A stretch of DNA of 64,000 bases from Hyaloperonospora brassicae (GCA_947650285.1 CANTFL010001488.1:408387-472386); one strand, 5' to 3'. Shown: positions 37,313 to 48,103, counted from the first letter of the stretch. The notes: generated from the letters alone by a model not told the origin. Numbers and translations are program-made.

Positions 37313-38441
37313 TAACGGGCTGCCCCGTTACACGACACCTTTGTCAGTCGACTCGTCTTGTACTGATATCCGTCGTTTCCCGTGCTTGACCCTTGGATCA
37401 ACCAGTTTCAACCAACGGTAGACGGACTCGAGATGTTCCAACGACTTGAAGTGAGAACATATCACAACATGCTCTTCGTATCCCATAGATGATGGTGTAC
37501 CCGCATATAATTTTGTAATGACAGCTTCAAGTAACTTAATGATCAAACCTGTGTGATAATGCTCACACCTTTGTACACATACCCATTTACAAAGCAAGTG
37601 ACAGCGTCTGCTTTGTAATAATCTAATTCGGATTGCAATGATCATTGTGCCCAAACTGCTACACTATTGCACTATACAAACCGATTCGGCGGTAATTTTG
37701 CATCCTTCGTTTTTGCAGCGAGTGCAAACATTTAGGGGTCTACTTCATATCTTATCCAAGCATGTCACTCACATGCACTAGGCAGCACACCTTGCAGAGG
37801 CCAGCATAAATCTTTATGCGCTGACATCTAACGCGTCTGACCGAGGCAAAAACAGTTTACTGGTCGTTAGATTTCAGTTGAGACATCGTCGATCCTGATA
37901 TCACAATCGATCAAAAAATGTACACCGTGGATCTTCCACACTACCGGTATCTAATCATGACATCTACATGGGCCGGTCCCATGGTGTCTCAACCTTGCTG
38001 TACAATCTTCTGATCCGATGTTGACTCAACTTGCTAACAGTTCGCTTGTCGAGCGCTTTTCGATGAGTGTTGTCTCGATAGAAGGCAATTAACGTCGATT
38101 CGGCGAGTAGCAATTTGATAGTTTGTTAACAGTTATATGCATTGCACTGTTTCACAGTAGATCCAAAGTATGTAGCTGATACACGACTTTCGTACCATTT
38201 ACTTGGCCTCTGATGCGTGTGGTCGCAGTAATTGTTGCTGTTCTTACATCATAGCATACAACGCTTCGTGTGATTGAGCCCAACGGTTCGAAACAAAAGA
38301 GGCTAACGAAGAACGAGGAAATGTAACAACGATCGGGAATCAACCACATATTACTTCAGGTGTTTCATATGTGCTACTTGCTTCCTATTGTGCATTATAC
38401 TCTCTCTTTAGCAATTTGAGTTCACGGTGAAAACACCGACT

Positions 38442-39770
38442 TCAACAGGCCGAAGCGTTGCTCCCTCGAGCTTTGAGGTACTTAGAAATGCGCTGCGCTA
38501 GCAACGACGACGGATACTCAACAAGGTAGTACGTTACCGTTGCAACGATCGTAATGAGAACCAATCGGGAAAATAGCCGATTATAGTAATACGGTTCATT
38601 GTTAGACCGAGTGTTCTCAACCACGAACGGATGCATGAGGTAGATGGAAAAACCAATCTTGCCCCAATAGCGAAGCACATTCCATTCGAACGCCGCCGAC
38701 ACCCAGGAAGGTTGGACCATCTCAATCACGATAAGCACAGACACAAGCCCGCTGGTGTACGGAGCTCCACGTGTTGCAGGCGTCGGATTCGCGTGAATCC
38801 AGTCAAACAGCAAACCACGAAACGACACACTGAGCAGGACAGCGATCGTCAACCCTTCAACAGCTCGGACGAATGCTGTGTGCCACCAGCGGAATGCAAA
38901 CTCCGCCTTTTTCATCCACAAATCCAGTTTGACAAACACCAACGCTGCCAACGAACCTGTCAAGAACGTCGATATGTGAGGTCTTAGGGGCGAATGATGC
39001 TTTCTAATCGTGCAGAAACCCTCGTAGACCACCCACACAGTCAATGGCAGTGCACCAACCAACCACATCCGACGCATACCCAACACAATCAAGACGAATA
39101 CGGGAATGACGAAGTAGTACGCGATCTCGAGCGGCAGTGACCAGAACACGTGGTAGCGATAGTCGAAATCGAATACAAGTGTCTTGAAGATGTCAAGAGG
39201 CGGACGTTTGGAAGTGAAGTAAAACTTCTGGTCTTTGGGCGTCATGAGTGCCAGGATCATCACGGTGACGAAGAAGAGGGGGTACACCCGGAGGAACCGT
39301 TTCTGAAAGTAGTCAGCAAGCACATACTTCCACGTGCGGAGGCTCGCACCTTGCGCAAGCAGCTTTATGCTCGTCTTCATGAACAGCCACGTCAGGAGAA
39401 ACGAGGAAAGCACAAAGAAGATATCGACACCAATTTCTCCAGGATGAAGACCCTTCGAATAATCGTGCGAGTGCTGGAGATAAACGAGCATGGCCGCGAG
39501 ACCGCGCACACCATCCAGAAACAACACTTTTGTTGGTGGAGCAGAAGAAGCCGTTTCCAAAGACTCTTTCACCGTCGTCTCAGTGCTGGCAGTAGGTTGA
39601 TTCAGCAGCGCCTCCTCCTCCGCCTCTGACCCCAATGGCAGTCCGCCGCGCTGCGGTGCGTCACTGTCTGAGATCGCAATGGTATCCATCTGTATCGACA
39701 CGGCCAGTAGCGCCTCATCACTACCTTTTCTGCTGGAAGAGTCGTCGATTGTCGCGACGTTGGGGTGCAT
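38442..39770 (-). CDS. acyltransferase-3 family multi-pass membrane protein
   Basis: A single 442-codon exon. The first 80 residues are polar and probably cytosolic. Residues 84-103 (FLDGVRGLAAMLVYLQHSHD) are the family signature, with the conserved histidine near residue 100. IGVDIFFVLSSFLLTWLF follows, and about ten hydrophobic segments fill the remainder, ending with a basic tail. Members of this family (Acyl_transf_3, like bacterial OatA and nematode NRF-6) move acyl groups onto sugars or lipids across a membrane; the substrate here cannot be told. The length matches the family plus a short N-terminal extension. It is the first intact gene next to the repeat-rich block; the nearest transposon boundary is 1.1 kb away. 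Confidence 0.85.
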   Translation of the reverse strand: MHPNVATIDDSSSRKGSDEALLAVSIQMDTIAISDSDAPQRGGLPLGSEAEEEALLNQPTASTETTVKESLETASSAPPTKVLFLDGVRGLAAMLVYLQHSHDYSKGLHPGEIGVDIFFVLSSFLLTWLFMKTSIKLLAQGASLRTWKYVLADYFQKRFLRVYPLFFVTVMILALMTPKDQKFYFTSKRPPLDIFKTLVFDFDYRYHVFWSLPLEIAYYFVIPVFVLIVLGMRRMWLVGALPLTVWVVYEGFCTIRKHHSPLRPHISTFLTGSLAALVFVKLDLWMKKAEFAFRWWHTAFVRAVEGLTIAVLLSVSFRGLLFDWIHANPTPATRGAPYTSGLVSVLIVIEMVQPSWVSAAFEWNVLRYWGKIGFSIYLMHPFVVENTRSNNEPYYYNRLFSRLVLITIVATVTYYLVEYPSSLLAQRISKYLKARGSNASAC

Positions 39771-42700
39771 CGGAGGAGGTCCTGGCCGTCGGTTCTCTTG
39801 TGTTGAGCTCTAATGGCAAATGGCGACTGACAAGTGGCTGAAGCTCGTGAACTTCGATCAGACGACGCACGTTGTGGGACACGTCCGTGTCGAAAGTCGT
39901 GTGGGCCACAACTTTTCCATGTCGATGCATCGCGCGGCATTCTGAAGTACGCGGCGAGTCGCTTCGTAAGGAATAAGAAGCATACATAGCAGCAGCATAG
40001 GCCATCAGGCGTTGCTATCTGCAAATCCAGGGTAAGGGCGACCATCAGGTTAGGGGTCGGTGCTCAAGGCCATTTAAGTTGTAAAAAGCAGGCTAAGAGA
40101 TCATGGCTGACATTCGACTCGACACGACAGAGGAGCCAACTGCTACTTAAATTAGACACAGGCTGCGTGCACGCATTTCAACTAATGCAAACTCATTTTA
40201 TAATCGAGCGTTAATGTGCAAAAAGAAGCGCTCACCACAGGTCTCGGTCACAAAAGCGCCCCACTCGTGTAGTGCAGGCGACAGCTTTGACGACACTGGT
40301 GCCAAGATAGTAAGGTACACGTGTGTGCCAATATCGCTCTGTGTTGTAATATCAGAATAATGAGCGTCTGATCGACGATTTGTGGCGGGATCCGGTGCAA
40401 AGGAGGTCAATGAAAGTCCATTAATCCATTGCGAGCTCGTCTGTGCTTTGTGTTGTACTCAGTCGTGCAAGCTCGACTTGCACACGCAAGTGGCAGAAGC
40501 AGCACAATACATAACGCTCCGTCACGCGCCGTAGAAACGAGCCAAACTGTTTCGTTTAGCGGCTTATCTATGTCACTGTCCTATCCACCAGCTGTCAAGC
40601 AATATTTGGCGCAGGTTCGTCGTCTACGTCTGACGGCGATTGCGTCACTGGCGATTGGCACGTGCCGTCACCTCGCTCAGTAAGGTCTCTTTGTAAAAGC
40701 CCCGTCCGTACCGAAGCGAAAGTGTCGCTGGACAAAAGGACGTCGATGTAAACTCGTGCTTTGTGCTCCATTCGAGGAAGCACACTACATGATATAATTG
40801 GTGACCCCGTTCGAGTAAACGCCCTTTTTAGTATCGCCTGCCTCTGCTTCTGCCTACGAAACGAAGAAGTGGTCCGCTGATGTTTGGTAGATTGTTAGGC
40901 AAAAGGCATAGTAGACCTACAGCTGTCCAGCAACGTCATCGGACTCCGGATGTGTCCTGAGTGACTGGTGAGTAGCACCCCATGGAGAGCGAACACATGA
41001 CATACAGCTGGCAGTTTTCGTGTGATGATGTCACGAACGCAAGATGTAAGGGCATGACGTCAGGCAATCAGACGGTAGAATGAACCTACTCTGGTTTCGT
41101 TTACTAGGCTACTCGACTACTTCAGCACGTCCGCCCAGCCATCTCGTACCTTACGTCGACGTGAAGCCCTCTGCGTCACCGATTAGCTCGCAAAGAAAGT
41201 ATCGCTCTTGCCGGGGCAGAATGTCAAAGTCGTGACGCTCTGACCAAAGCCTTCCTTGCAAAGCGCAGACGTACGTGAGCGCCCACTTCTATCACCTGTA
41301 AAATAGGTTATACAGTATGCACGTCGCCCTATGACCACACAAGAAACGGACTTCGGACATCAATCGTCTCGAAAGAAAGAAAACCGTATGAAGCTTCGTA
41401 CAGTCCATGTAGAGGTGCGGGATGGGGGTATTCGCGTGCACGATTAGAGCGTCGATGTACTTGATCTACAGACAGCAATGTGACTGTTAGAAAGCCACAA
41501 CATCACTATAGCCCCTTAAAAATGTTTAAAGACTGGTTCCGGAGATCCACGGAATGGAGCAACTCCATTGGCTACGCATGAACCAGCGAGAGAGCAAGAT
41601 TACATTATTATAAACCGAATACGGTAAGTTCCAGCTATAAAGGTGGCAGATCGAGCGAATTTATTCGAGCAAAGTCTCTTTCTTTGACGAGACATCATCT
41701 TCGTACTACTTCTCGCCGCACAGACGCCTTTTCGCGAGCCGAACCAACGGCAACACCAATTTTATTTGGTGTAAGCGGACCTGCACTGCAACGCAAGTAA
41801 TTCGCAAACGCAAAACCTATAGGTTTTGCGTTTGCGAATTAACGTTGATAGCGAAAGCGCTTTAGATTGTGAGGCTTGAGATGACTGGCATCATGTACGC
41901 ACGTGTATCGAATGTCTTGTAAAAGTAAGTATCTTTGATAGGTGGCCATAGCGAAGCGACCTGAAAACGCACAATCGCAAGGCCTTGCTTGTTGTAGTAA
42001 AACCCTAGTCCAGTTATAGAGTCACACGAAGGCAAAATGACGTCATTCGGTCATCCTTCCGCCGAATATGACATTTTGTTATAGCCACTGAAAATACAGG
42101 TACGCATGCAGATCATGTTGTACACAATTCGATTCCTAGCTCATGATCATAGGCGTTTTGTCGAGACATATGACAAATCGGAATCATCAGGGCGCGCAAA
42201 GCTAAATCGTACAAGAAAACCCGCGAGCGCTGGATCTGACTGGGGCAAATATGGAACGCAGACTGAATCGTGTTAGTTGTGAACACTTAGTGATGCACTG
42301 CTACTTGTGACCATAATTCGTCACAGTGTGATGGAAACGTAGCCGTCGTTACGAGCTCGCGCTGAAGGGAGGGAGAGAAGCGCTCTGGCTTCCAATGAAA
42401 TTATATGGTCAAGATTCCTTTTGCCGATTGGATCCACTTACGAGTCGGGTTGTGGTAGCGCGGGCACCACTTGTCTACAAGTCAATATCTCACTGGCTGA
42501 TTGTGTGGGACACGATACTTCACCGTTCTGTCTCCACATGGTGCTCAATCTCTTATCGACTTCACCATAAACCTTGTCGTCGATAGCTTCTGTGGTGCCT
42601 CGAATGGGATGTAGTTGCATGGACATCACTATACACAAATTATCATCATTGTTGACGACGATTAGGCCGGTATAGCTTAGTAGACACTTCTTGTGAGATT

Positions 42701-42923
42701 GGACGACGTGTTGTCGTCGGTTTGACGTTAGAGGACATTGTCTTAAGGTACCGTCGATTAGTTTTCGTTGTAATATGCTGTCTCGATTCGATACAAGTGC
42801 CCTGGTGTGCATGCTTACAGCAGACAAGACTATTCCAATATCGAGGGTTGAGTTCCGTATTGATGTGGTTTCTCCCTGTGCCGCTTGATGGTGGCAAGGG
42901 AAACGATGTCGTATGTATCTTGG
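39771..42923. other. 3.1-kb intergenic region, no confident gene
   Basis: This is the largest gap in the gene island. Short frames exist (for example minus 40198-40410, a 70-codon frame ending ERFFLHINARL, and minus 42438-42827, 129 codons), but none shows a recognisable domain or convincing exon joins. The 44-bp palindrome at 41798-41841 lies here. One of these frames could be the last exon of an unrecognised gene. Confidence 0.5.
41798..41841. repeat. perfect 44-bp palindrome without spacer
   Basis: The arm TAATTCGCAAACGCAAAACC and its two next bases TA are followed at once by their exact reverse complement, with the axis between 41819 and 41820. There are no mismatches. It lies in a non-coding region, 1.1 kb from the nearest gene. 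See the findings section for what it could be. Confidence 0.95.
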
Positions 42924-44310
42924 TCAAACTAACGAAAAGTCAATCACGACTCTGGACTGCTGGAGCTGATGCTGCACGTACTGCACACCAGCCATGTCCA
43001 AGAGCCGGCGCGAAGCCACGAACTTCCAACTGCAAAGTGAAACAATAGACACAGTCAGATGATACCGTGGTCCTGGGATCAACACAACTCTCAGCTTACT
43101 CCTGCTTGTACTTATCGGAGCAGTATACGACGCGCGCGATGCCACTCTGAGCGAAGAATATCACAGTATTAGCAATTGCCAAAGGCTGTCGCAGCAAGGC
43201 ATCGGACAACCGCATACCTGTATGATGAGCTTGGCGCACTCATTGCAAGGAAAAAGCGCCACGTACATCTGTCCAAAATAGTGCAGCGTTAGACCGACCT
43301 CAAAAGCCAGTACCGCATACACAAGCATATTACCGTGCATCCTTTCACGTCTGTAGAGTTCTTGTTCAAAATGGCGTTCATTTCAGCATGGCAAACGTAC
43401 TGAGGGTCAAGCAAAAAAAGCAAGTTAGCCTTATTCGATCCAAACGATCTTCCTTCGCTTTTTCTTACTGGGTATTTCGTATCAAGTGGTAAGTTCGTCT
43501 CACTCTCACGCGCCCAGGGTAGTTCGTCATCCCCACACCCGTTTGGGAATCCGTTGTATCCGATCCCAACGATCTTTCGTTCGGGATTCACGATGCTGTC
43601 ATCGATGCAAGCGAATCGAGCATCCCGTCAGTCGTAAGAAGTCCATTCTTTGCAATGCGCGATAACTCACCACGCCCCAACCTGAGTAGACGGGTCTATC
43701 ATCCGCATCGCCATCAAAAAGAGACCAATCAGAACCATCACGTGCAAAGTACACCCATAAACCTCGCGTCATCGAACCACCACCGACCTTTCGAGCGCAT
43801 TGCACTCAGAAACGCAACGCTCATGAAATAGTCGTCCCACGACAGGTAGTGCAAGCGCTTTTGTACTTGCAGTGGTATTGACGGTTGCAGGACCGCCACT
43901 GCCGTTTCTTTCACCGCTACGTCGTCTAGCTTTGCACCCGATGGCACATCGCACAACGTCCCCTCGTCGCCACACAAAGTCGTCTTGTCCTCCGTCGGAG
44001 CTCTCGGTGTTCGGGCACACTTTTTCTTCACGCTGCTAGGCGACTTGGCACTGCTCTCAGGTGCAGGCACAGGGCTTGGACAAACGTCTCGTACGGCAGC
44101 TGTTACCCAATCCGCGTGCTTCATCAGCACGTGCTGCACCAGATTCGTGTATCCGTGCTTGAGTTTCTGGGACCGCATCTTGCCGCACTTGCACTGGAAG
44201 ACTGTCGATACTTCCGCATCGTTGGCATTGCTACGAACCGATTGAGACCGATGTACTTCTGTATAGAACAGCTGCATGATCTGCCGTCCGCTTAGCTTTG
44301 CCCTCGTCAT
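42924..44310 (-). CDS. dCMP deaminase with N-terminal BED-like zinc finger (7 exons)
   Basis: Exons, minus strand: 44310-43788, 43695-43671, 43595-43469, 43399-43334, 43268-43218, 43146-43100, 43029-42924. All introns are GT-AG, 65-92 bp, and join in phase to 314 residues. Residues from about 155 onward are a full deoxycytidylate deaminase: [40 protein letters not shown], zinc ligands H229 in HAEMNAIL and C255/C258 in FPCNEC, catalytic E231, and a C-terminus with [11 protein letters not shown]. The enzyme turns dCMP into dUMP, the substrate of thymidylate synthase. Typical dCMP deaminases have about 180 residues. The first 150 here add a BED-like zinc finger (FQCKCG then HVLMKH; C40, C42, H60, H65) and a Ser/Pro-rich linker, in the same exon as the enzyme start. 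A later internal start cannot be excluded. Confidence 0.9.
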
Positions 44311-44440
44311 GATGCTGCCCTCGAATAATATGTGTGCGGATCAGGCTATCTCCGATACGCTTTTGACCAATCACGTACCGCTTCTATCGGCTTTACAGCA
44401 GCTATCGAAAAGGACCTTTGCAGGAAAAAGACTACATTGG

Positions 44441-46634
44441 CTACACAACGGTCACGTTAATCATAATGCGCTCCATAGCTACTTGGAAAGCCTGCATTTC
44501 CTCCATACTGTATAGCTCGCACTTGAAACGGGACTGGAGAATACCTATAAACAGCCGAATGCCGAGTGGGATCACCTTGTCGTTGAAGTCGAAGCAGTTC
44601 GAGTGCAACGCGCGCAGCTTGTCCGGGTCGCCGTCTTCTTTCGTACCGAGGAAAAAGTAGCATCCCTTGCGCTCTTGCAGGAAATACGAAAAGTCTTCGG
44701 CAGCCATGAGCGGCAAGCCCTCCTCGCTCACGAACATCCCCATGTCCATGGCAATCTGCTGGACTTGGCGGGTCTCAACTTGTGGATTGATCACAGGAGC
44801 GTAGCCATTGAGGAAGTGCACTTTGGCTGTGGCACCGTAAGCAGCGCACGTCGAATGCACCAACTTAGCAACGCGGTCTTTGATCTTCTCAGCAATCTCA
44901 AGATCGAAGTCCCGAATGGTCCCGGCGAGATACGCATGGGATGGGATCACGTTGTTGGTATCACCACCACAAAACTGGGTCACGGACACGACCGCCGTAT
45001 CCATCGGAGACAACGATCGACTTACAACAGACTGAAGAGACTGCACCACAGCTGCGCCCGCAAGAATAGGATCCACGCATTGTTGGGGCGCAGATCCATG
45101 GCCTCCGATGCCATAAATGTCGATAGAAAACTCGACTTCGTGCGCCATAACAGCTCCAGGTCGGACGTGTACACTATACAGCGGGAAAGGGGCATTGTGC
45201 AGCCCGTAAATCTCGTCCACATCGATAAGTGCACCCTCTTCAATCATTTTCTGGGCCCCGCCAGGACTCCTCCTCAGCAGGCTGGAACACGAAACGCACG
45301 AAAGCGTCATGCGGCAGTAAGTGTGCGCTCCGTACGACCATCGCACAAAGCCCAAGCACCATCGCCATATGACCATCATGGCCACACATATGCGCTGCGG
45401 CTGTAGAGGTTACAAACTCCTCATCTTCGTCCCCAGTAGCACTTGGCACAGGAGGAGCACCGATCGTCGTTGTAGTGATCGTCGATGGAACGGGCAATAA
45501 GCTCGCCGTCAGATCGTTCGATTCCACATCGAGACCCGCCTTGTCGACCTCATCTGGTGCAACGCCGTTGCTGTCGGACGAGGCCTGCTGAGATGGGTCA
45601 ACTTCCGCTTGCTCTTTCTTCGGCGACATAGGCTGAGATATAGAGCTTTTCCGCTTCTTTCGCTTTCGGAATTCCTTTTGTCCCTGTTTCTGAGTGGAGC
45701 AGTACGGCAAGTGATCGTTCATTTCTTCAATTGGCAGTGCATCCATATCTGCGCGGAAAGCTATCACAGGCAGCTTGCGAGTTTCCAACGGCGCAACGGT
45801 AGCGTTTTCATAGCACACATCCACCACAAGTCCCGTGGACGCCATCACTCGGATATTCGCACTTGGAATCTGCAACGCCTTTTCGCAAAATCCCTTGATA
45901 AAAGCTTGGGTGCGTACTTCCTGGTATCCCGTCTCGGGATATCGATGGAGCGCGCGTCGGATATCGCGGAGCATGCGCGAGAAGCTTATCCAGTCTAACT
46001 TCTCCAGACTTGCCGCTTCTTCCATCTTCCCCGCCACAGCCGCTGTATCTTGCTCAGTAGCTGGAATCGACGCCTCGAACGATAGGGTCGGCCGTTTGCT
46101 GCTCTGCGTAAAGTTCTTGAGAAACGGCGTGACCTTGGTCAACATCGCATGCAGTCCGTGCTTCCACGGATCATCAGGTGGGTACATACTCGTGACCGAC
46201 GCGTTTGCAGAAGATGATGCGTGACTCGCTAGTGCCGATTCGTCCGAGGGTGGCATGAATCCACCGGCGCCTTCGCAGCTGTCCAAGGCGTGCGATGACA
46301 TGCGCGTGCTCTTCCCACGCAGCCGCTGGTCCCGGACGTCCTCCGGTGTGTCATAGTACCGTCGTAAAAAGTCGTCTTTCTTGAGCAGCAGCTTGCGAAT
46401 CGCTGCCTCGCTCACGCCAAACTTGTCGGCCAATTGGCGCTTGGAGATTTTGCTGTTCTCGGCCATTTGGATGATATCCACGCGCTCGCGGTCGTTCAGT
46501 CGCTTGCCAGAGCCCTTCTTGGCCTTCTTGGTCTCGTTACTGCTCACGTGTGTGTGCTCTTGCTCTTCCTCCTCTTGTTGCTGTTGCTTGATGTACAGCT
46601 CTGGCTCCTGCTCCTGAGGGTGTCGGTCGCTCAT
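44441..46634 (-). CDS. M20D amidohydrolase (ILR1/hippuricase-like) with N-terminal HTH; one frameshift
   Basis: The frame starts at 46634. Residues 44-90 (RLNDRERVDIIQMAENSKIS, KRQLADKFGVSEAAIRKLL) are a CENP-B/Psq-type helix-turn-helix preceded by a Gln/Glu-rich tail. The M20D peptidase domain starts near residue 230 (LHRYPETGYQE). Zinc-site motifs are RADMDALPIEE (about 291), CGHDGHMAM (about 413), VFQPAEE (about 450), and later GIGGHGSAPQ and AAEDFSYFLQ. Such enzymes hydrolyse N-acyl amino acids, including auxin conjugates. A low-complexity, lysine/serine-rich insert of about 100 residues separates the first two motifs. Reading changes phase at 45268-45275: one extra base in a GAGGAGGAG run shifts the frame right after PAEE, with no GT-AG pair to explain it. 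Without the shift the protein stops 10 codons later. About 730 residues in all. Confidence 0.8.
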
Positions 46635-46889
46635 CTTGGACAGCCGCCGCCGACGCGAGGAATGACTCGGGACGTCGATGTCCTTGCTATCGTAATTAAG
46701 CAGAGCCGAACGGTAGTGCGCGCCGCATCCGGGAAGCGTTTTAAGTGGCTGAAATCAGTCCGGCAGCCTCGCCGCGCATAAGCTGTGCGCATCGAGATAT
46801 GATTCGCTGAAATGTACTGCTCAAGCCACGCAAAGACCGGGCAACGTGGCCCAACCAGCTGCAATGCAACGCGAGCCGGTCACTCTGCA

Positions 46890-48103
46890 ATGGCGCACGT
46901 GCTGGACGGCAAGACGGCCGTGGGCGCGTGGGAGGGCGCGAACATCTTGTCCATTGCACAGTTCGGCAAGGAGAGCGCCCAGTACGTGACGCACACACAC
47001 ACATGCGAAGAATGTACTGATCACTTACATACTCACTCACTCTCTTGCTCTGGTGTGAGGTAGACGCGTGCTGAGCGTGGCCGATGAGATGAAGCAGATG
47101 GTCAAGACGCAAGGCGCAAGTGACCTGCTCAGGGGCAAGGTACGCCTTGCAGTGAACTGCAGTACGTCGGGTTGTGTTGCTGACTTGGTCCATTGTTGCT
47201 GACCTACTTTCTTGTTGCTCGTGCTCACGCTGTAGCTGCTCGCCAACGTGTTCATGGAGCCGTCTACACGCACGAGCAGCTCGTTCCAAGCTGCGATGAA
47301 GCGTCTTGGTGGCCTTGTTGTGTGTGTCAATGAGAGCTCGTCCAGCAGTAAGAAAGGAGAGACACTCGATGATACCGTTCGGTGCCTCGAGTGTTATGCC
47401 GACGTGATCGTACTTCGCCATCCAGTCAAGGGCAGTGCTTTAATTGCTGCTGAAGCCACGAAGAAGCCTGTGCTGAATGCTGGCGACGGCGTCGGTGAAC
47501 ATCCGACTCAGGCTATGCTGGATTTATACACCATCTACAGCGAGTTCGGCGACTTGGAGAATTTGAAAGGCAAAGTTGTCACTATGGTCGGTGACCTCAA
47601 GTACGGCCGCACGGTGCACTCATTGTCGAAGCTGCTGGCAATGTACGGTACGACGTTCAATTACGTGTCGCCTGAGAGCTTGAAGATGCCGCGCGATGTG
47701 TATGATGAGCTGAACGCACGAGGTATTGAGCAGGTCGAGCTGAGTGACCTAGACGCAGTCATTAGCGAGACCGACGTGCTCTATGTGACGCGTGTACAAA
47801 AGGTAAGTGGTGCGTTGCAGTGCTGCATGCCAAAACATCAGTCAGTGACGCGTGTGTTTGTTTTGCACTCAGGAACGCTTCGAGTCCGAGGCCGACTACA
47901 ACGCGGTGAAAGACAGCTTTTGCATTACGTTGGACACTATAAAGGACGCAAAGACAACAATGGTCATCATGCATCCACTGCCGCGTGTCGGAGAAATTGC
48001 CAAAGAGGTTGACAACGATCCGCGTGCTGCCTACTTTCGCCAGATGGAGAACGGTATGTATGTGCGCATGGCCCTGCTTGCTCTCGTCCTGGGCAAGGCA
48101 TAG
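46890..48103 (+). CDS. pyrB: aspartate carbamoyltransferase (4 exons)
   Basis: Exons 46890-46981, 47064-47139, 47236-47802 and 47873-48103 join in phase (GT-AG introns of 82, 96 and 70 bp) to 321 residues. The enzyme condenses carbamoyl phosphate and aspartate in step two of de novo pyrimidine synthesis. Visible motifs: [20 protein letters not shown] (carbamoyl-phosphate site), [31 protein letters not shown], and HPLPRVGEI near the C-terminus. The length is that of a stand-alone catalytic chain, not the fused CAD protein of animals and fungi. It is divergent with the M20D gene (255 bp between starts) and convergent with the RING gene (152 bp). I see no plastid or mitochondrial presequence. 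The symbol is given by homology to the bacterial gene. Confidence 0.93.

Larger units (their letters stand above)
34604..37332 (+). repeat. solo LTR, copy 2, split by a pogo-type transposon
   Basis: It is the same LTR as at 2277-2669 but in plus orientation. Left part 34604-35003, right part from 37315, together about 418 bp once the inserted transposon is excluded. The first base is C instead of T (CGTAACGGGG); the right end is CCCCGTTACA. The flanks are an exact 5-bp direct repeat, CGACA, at 34599-34603 and 37333-37337. No Gypsy or Copia interior is present. Confidence 0.8.
34462..37654 (-). pseudogene. unrecognised ORF interrupted by the LTR/pogo insertion
   Basis: A minus-strand frame starts with ATG at 37654 and runs 107 codons to the left edge of the second solo LTR, where it is cut. 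If the LTR (34604-37332) and one copy of its 5-bp target duplication are left out, the same phase stays open from 34598 to a TAG at 34464-34462, giving about 152 codons. The protein is basic and Cys-containing; I recognise no family. Forty-five extra open codons could arise by chance (roughly one in nine), so this is suggestive rather than shown. It may be part of a larger spliced gene. Confidence 0.35.

Noticed and set aside
39602..40045. 147-codon minus-strand frame overlapping the start of the acyltransferase gene
   Set aside because: It overlaps the real coding start in another phase, and no splice pair links it to the acyltransferase.
40198..40783. Two minus-strand frames as exons of one small gene
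   Set aside because: No consistent GT-AG join was found and neither frame shows a domain I can name.
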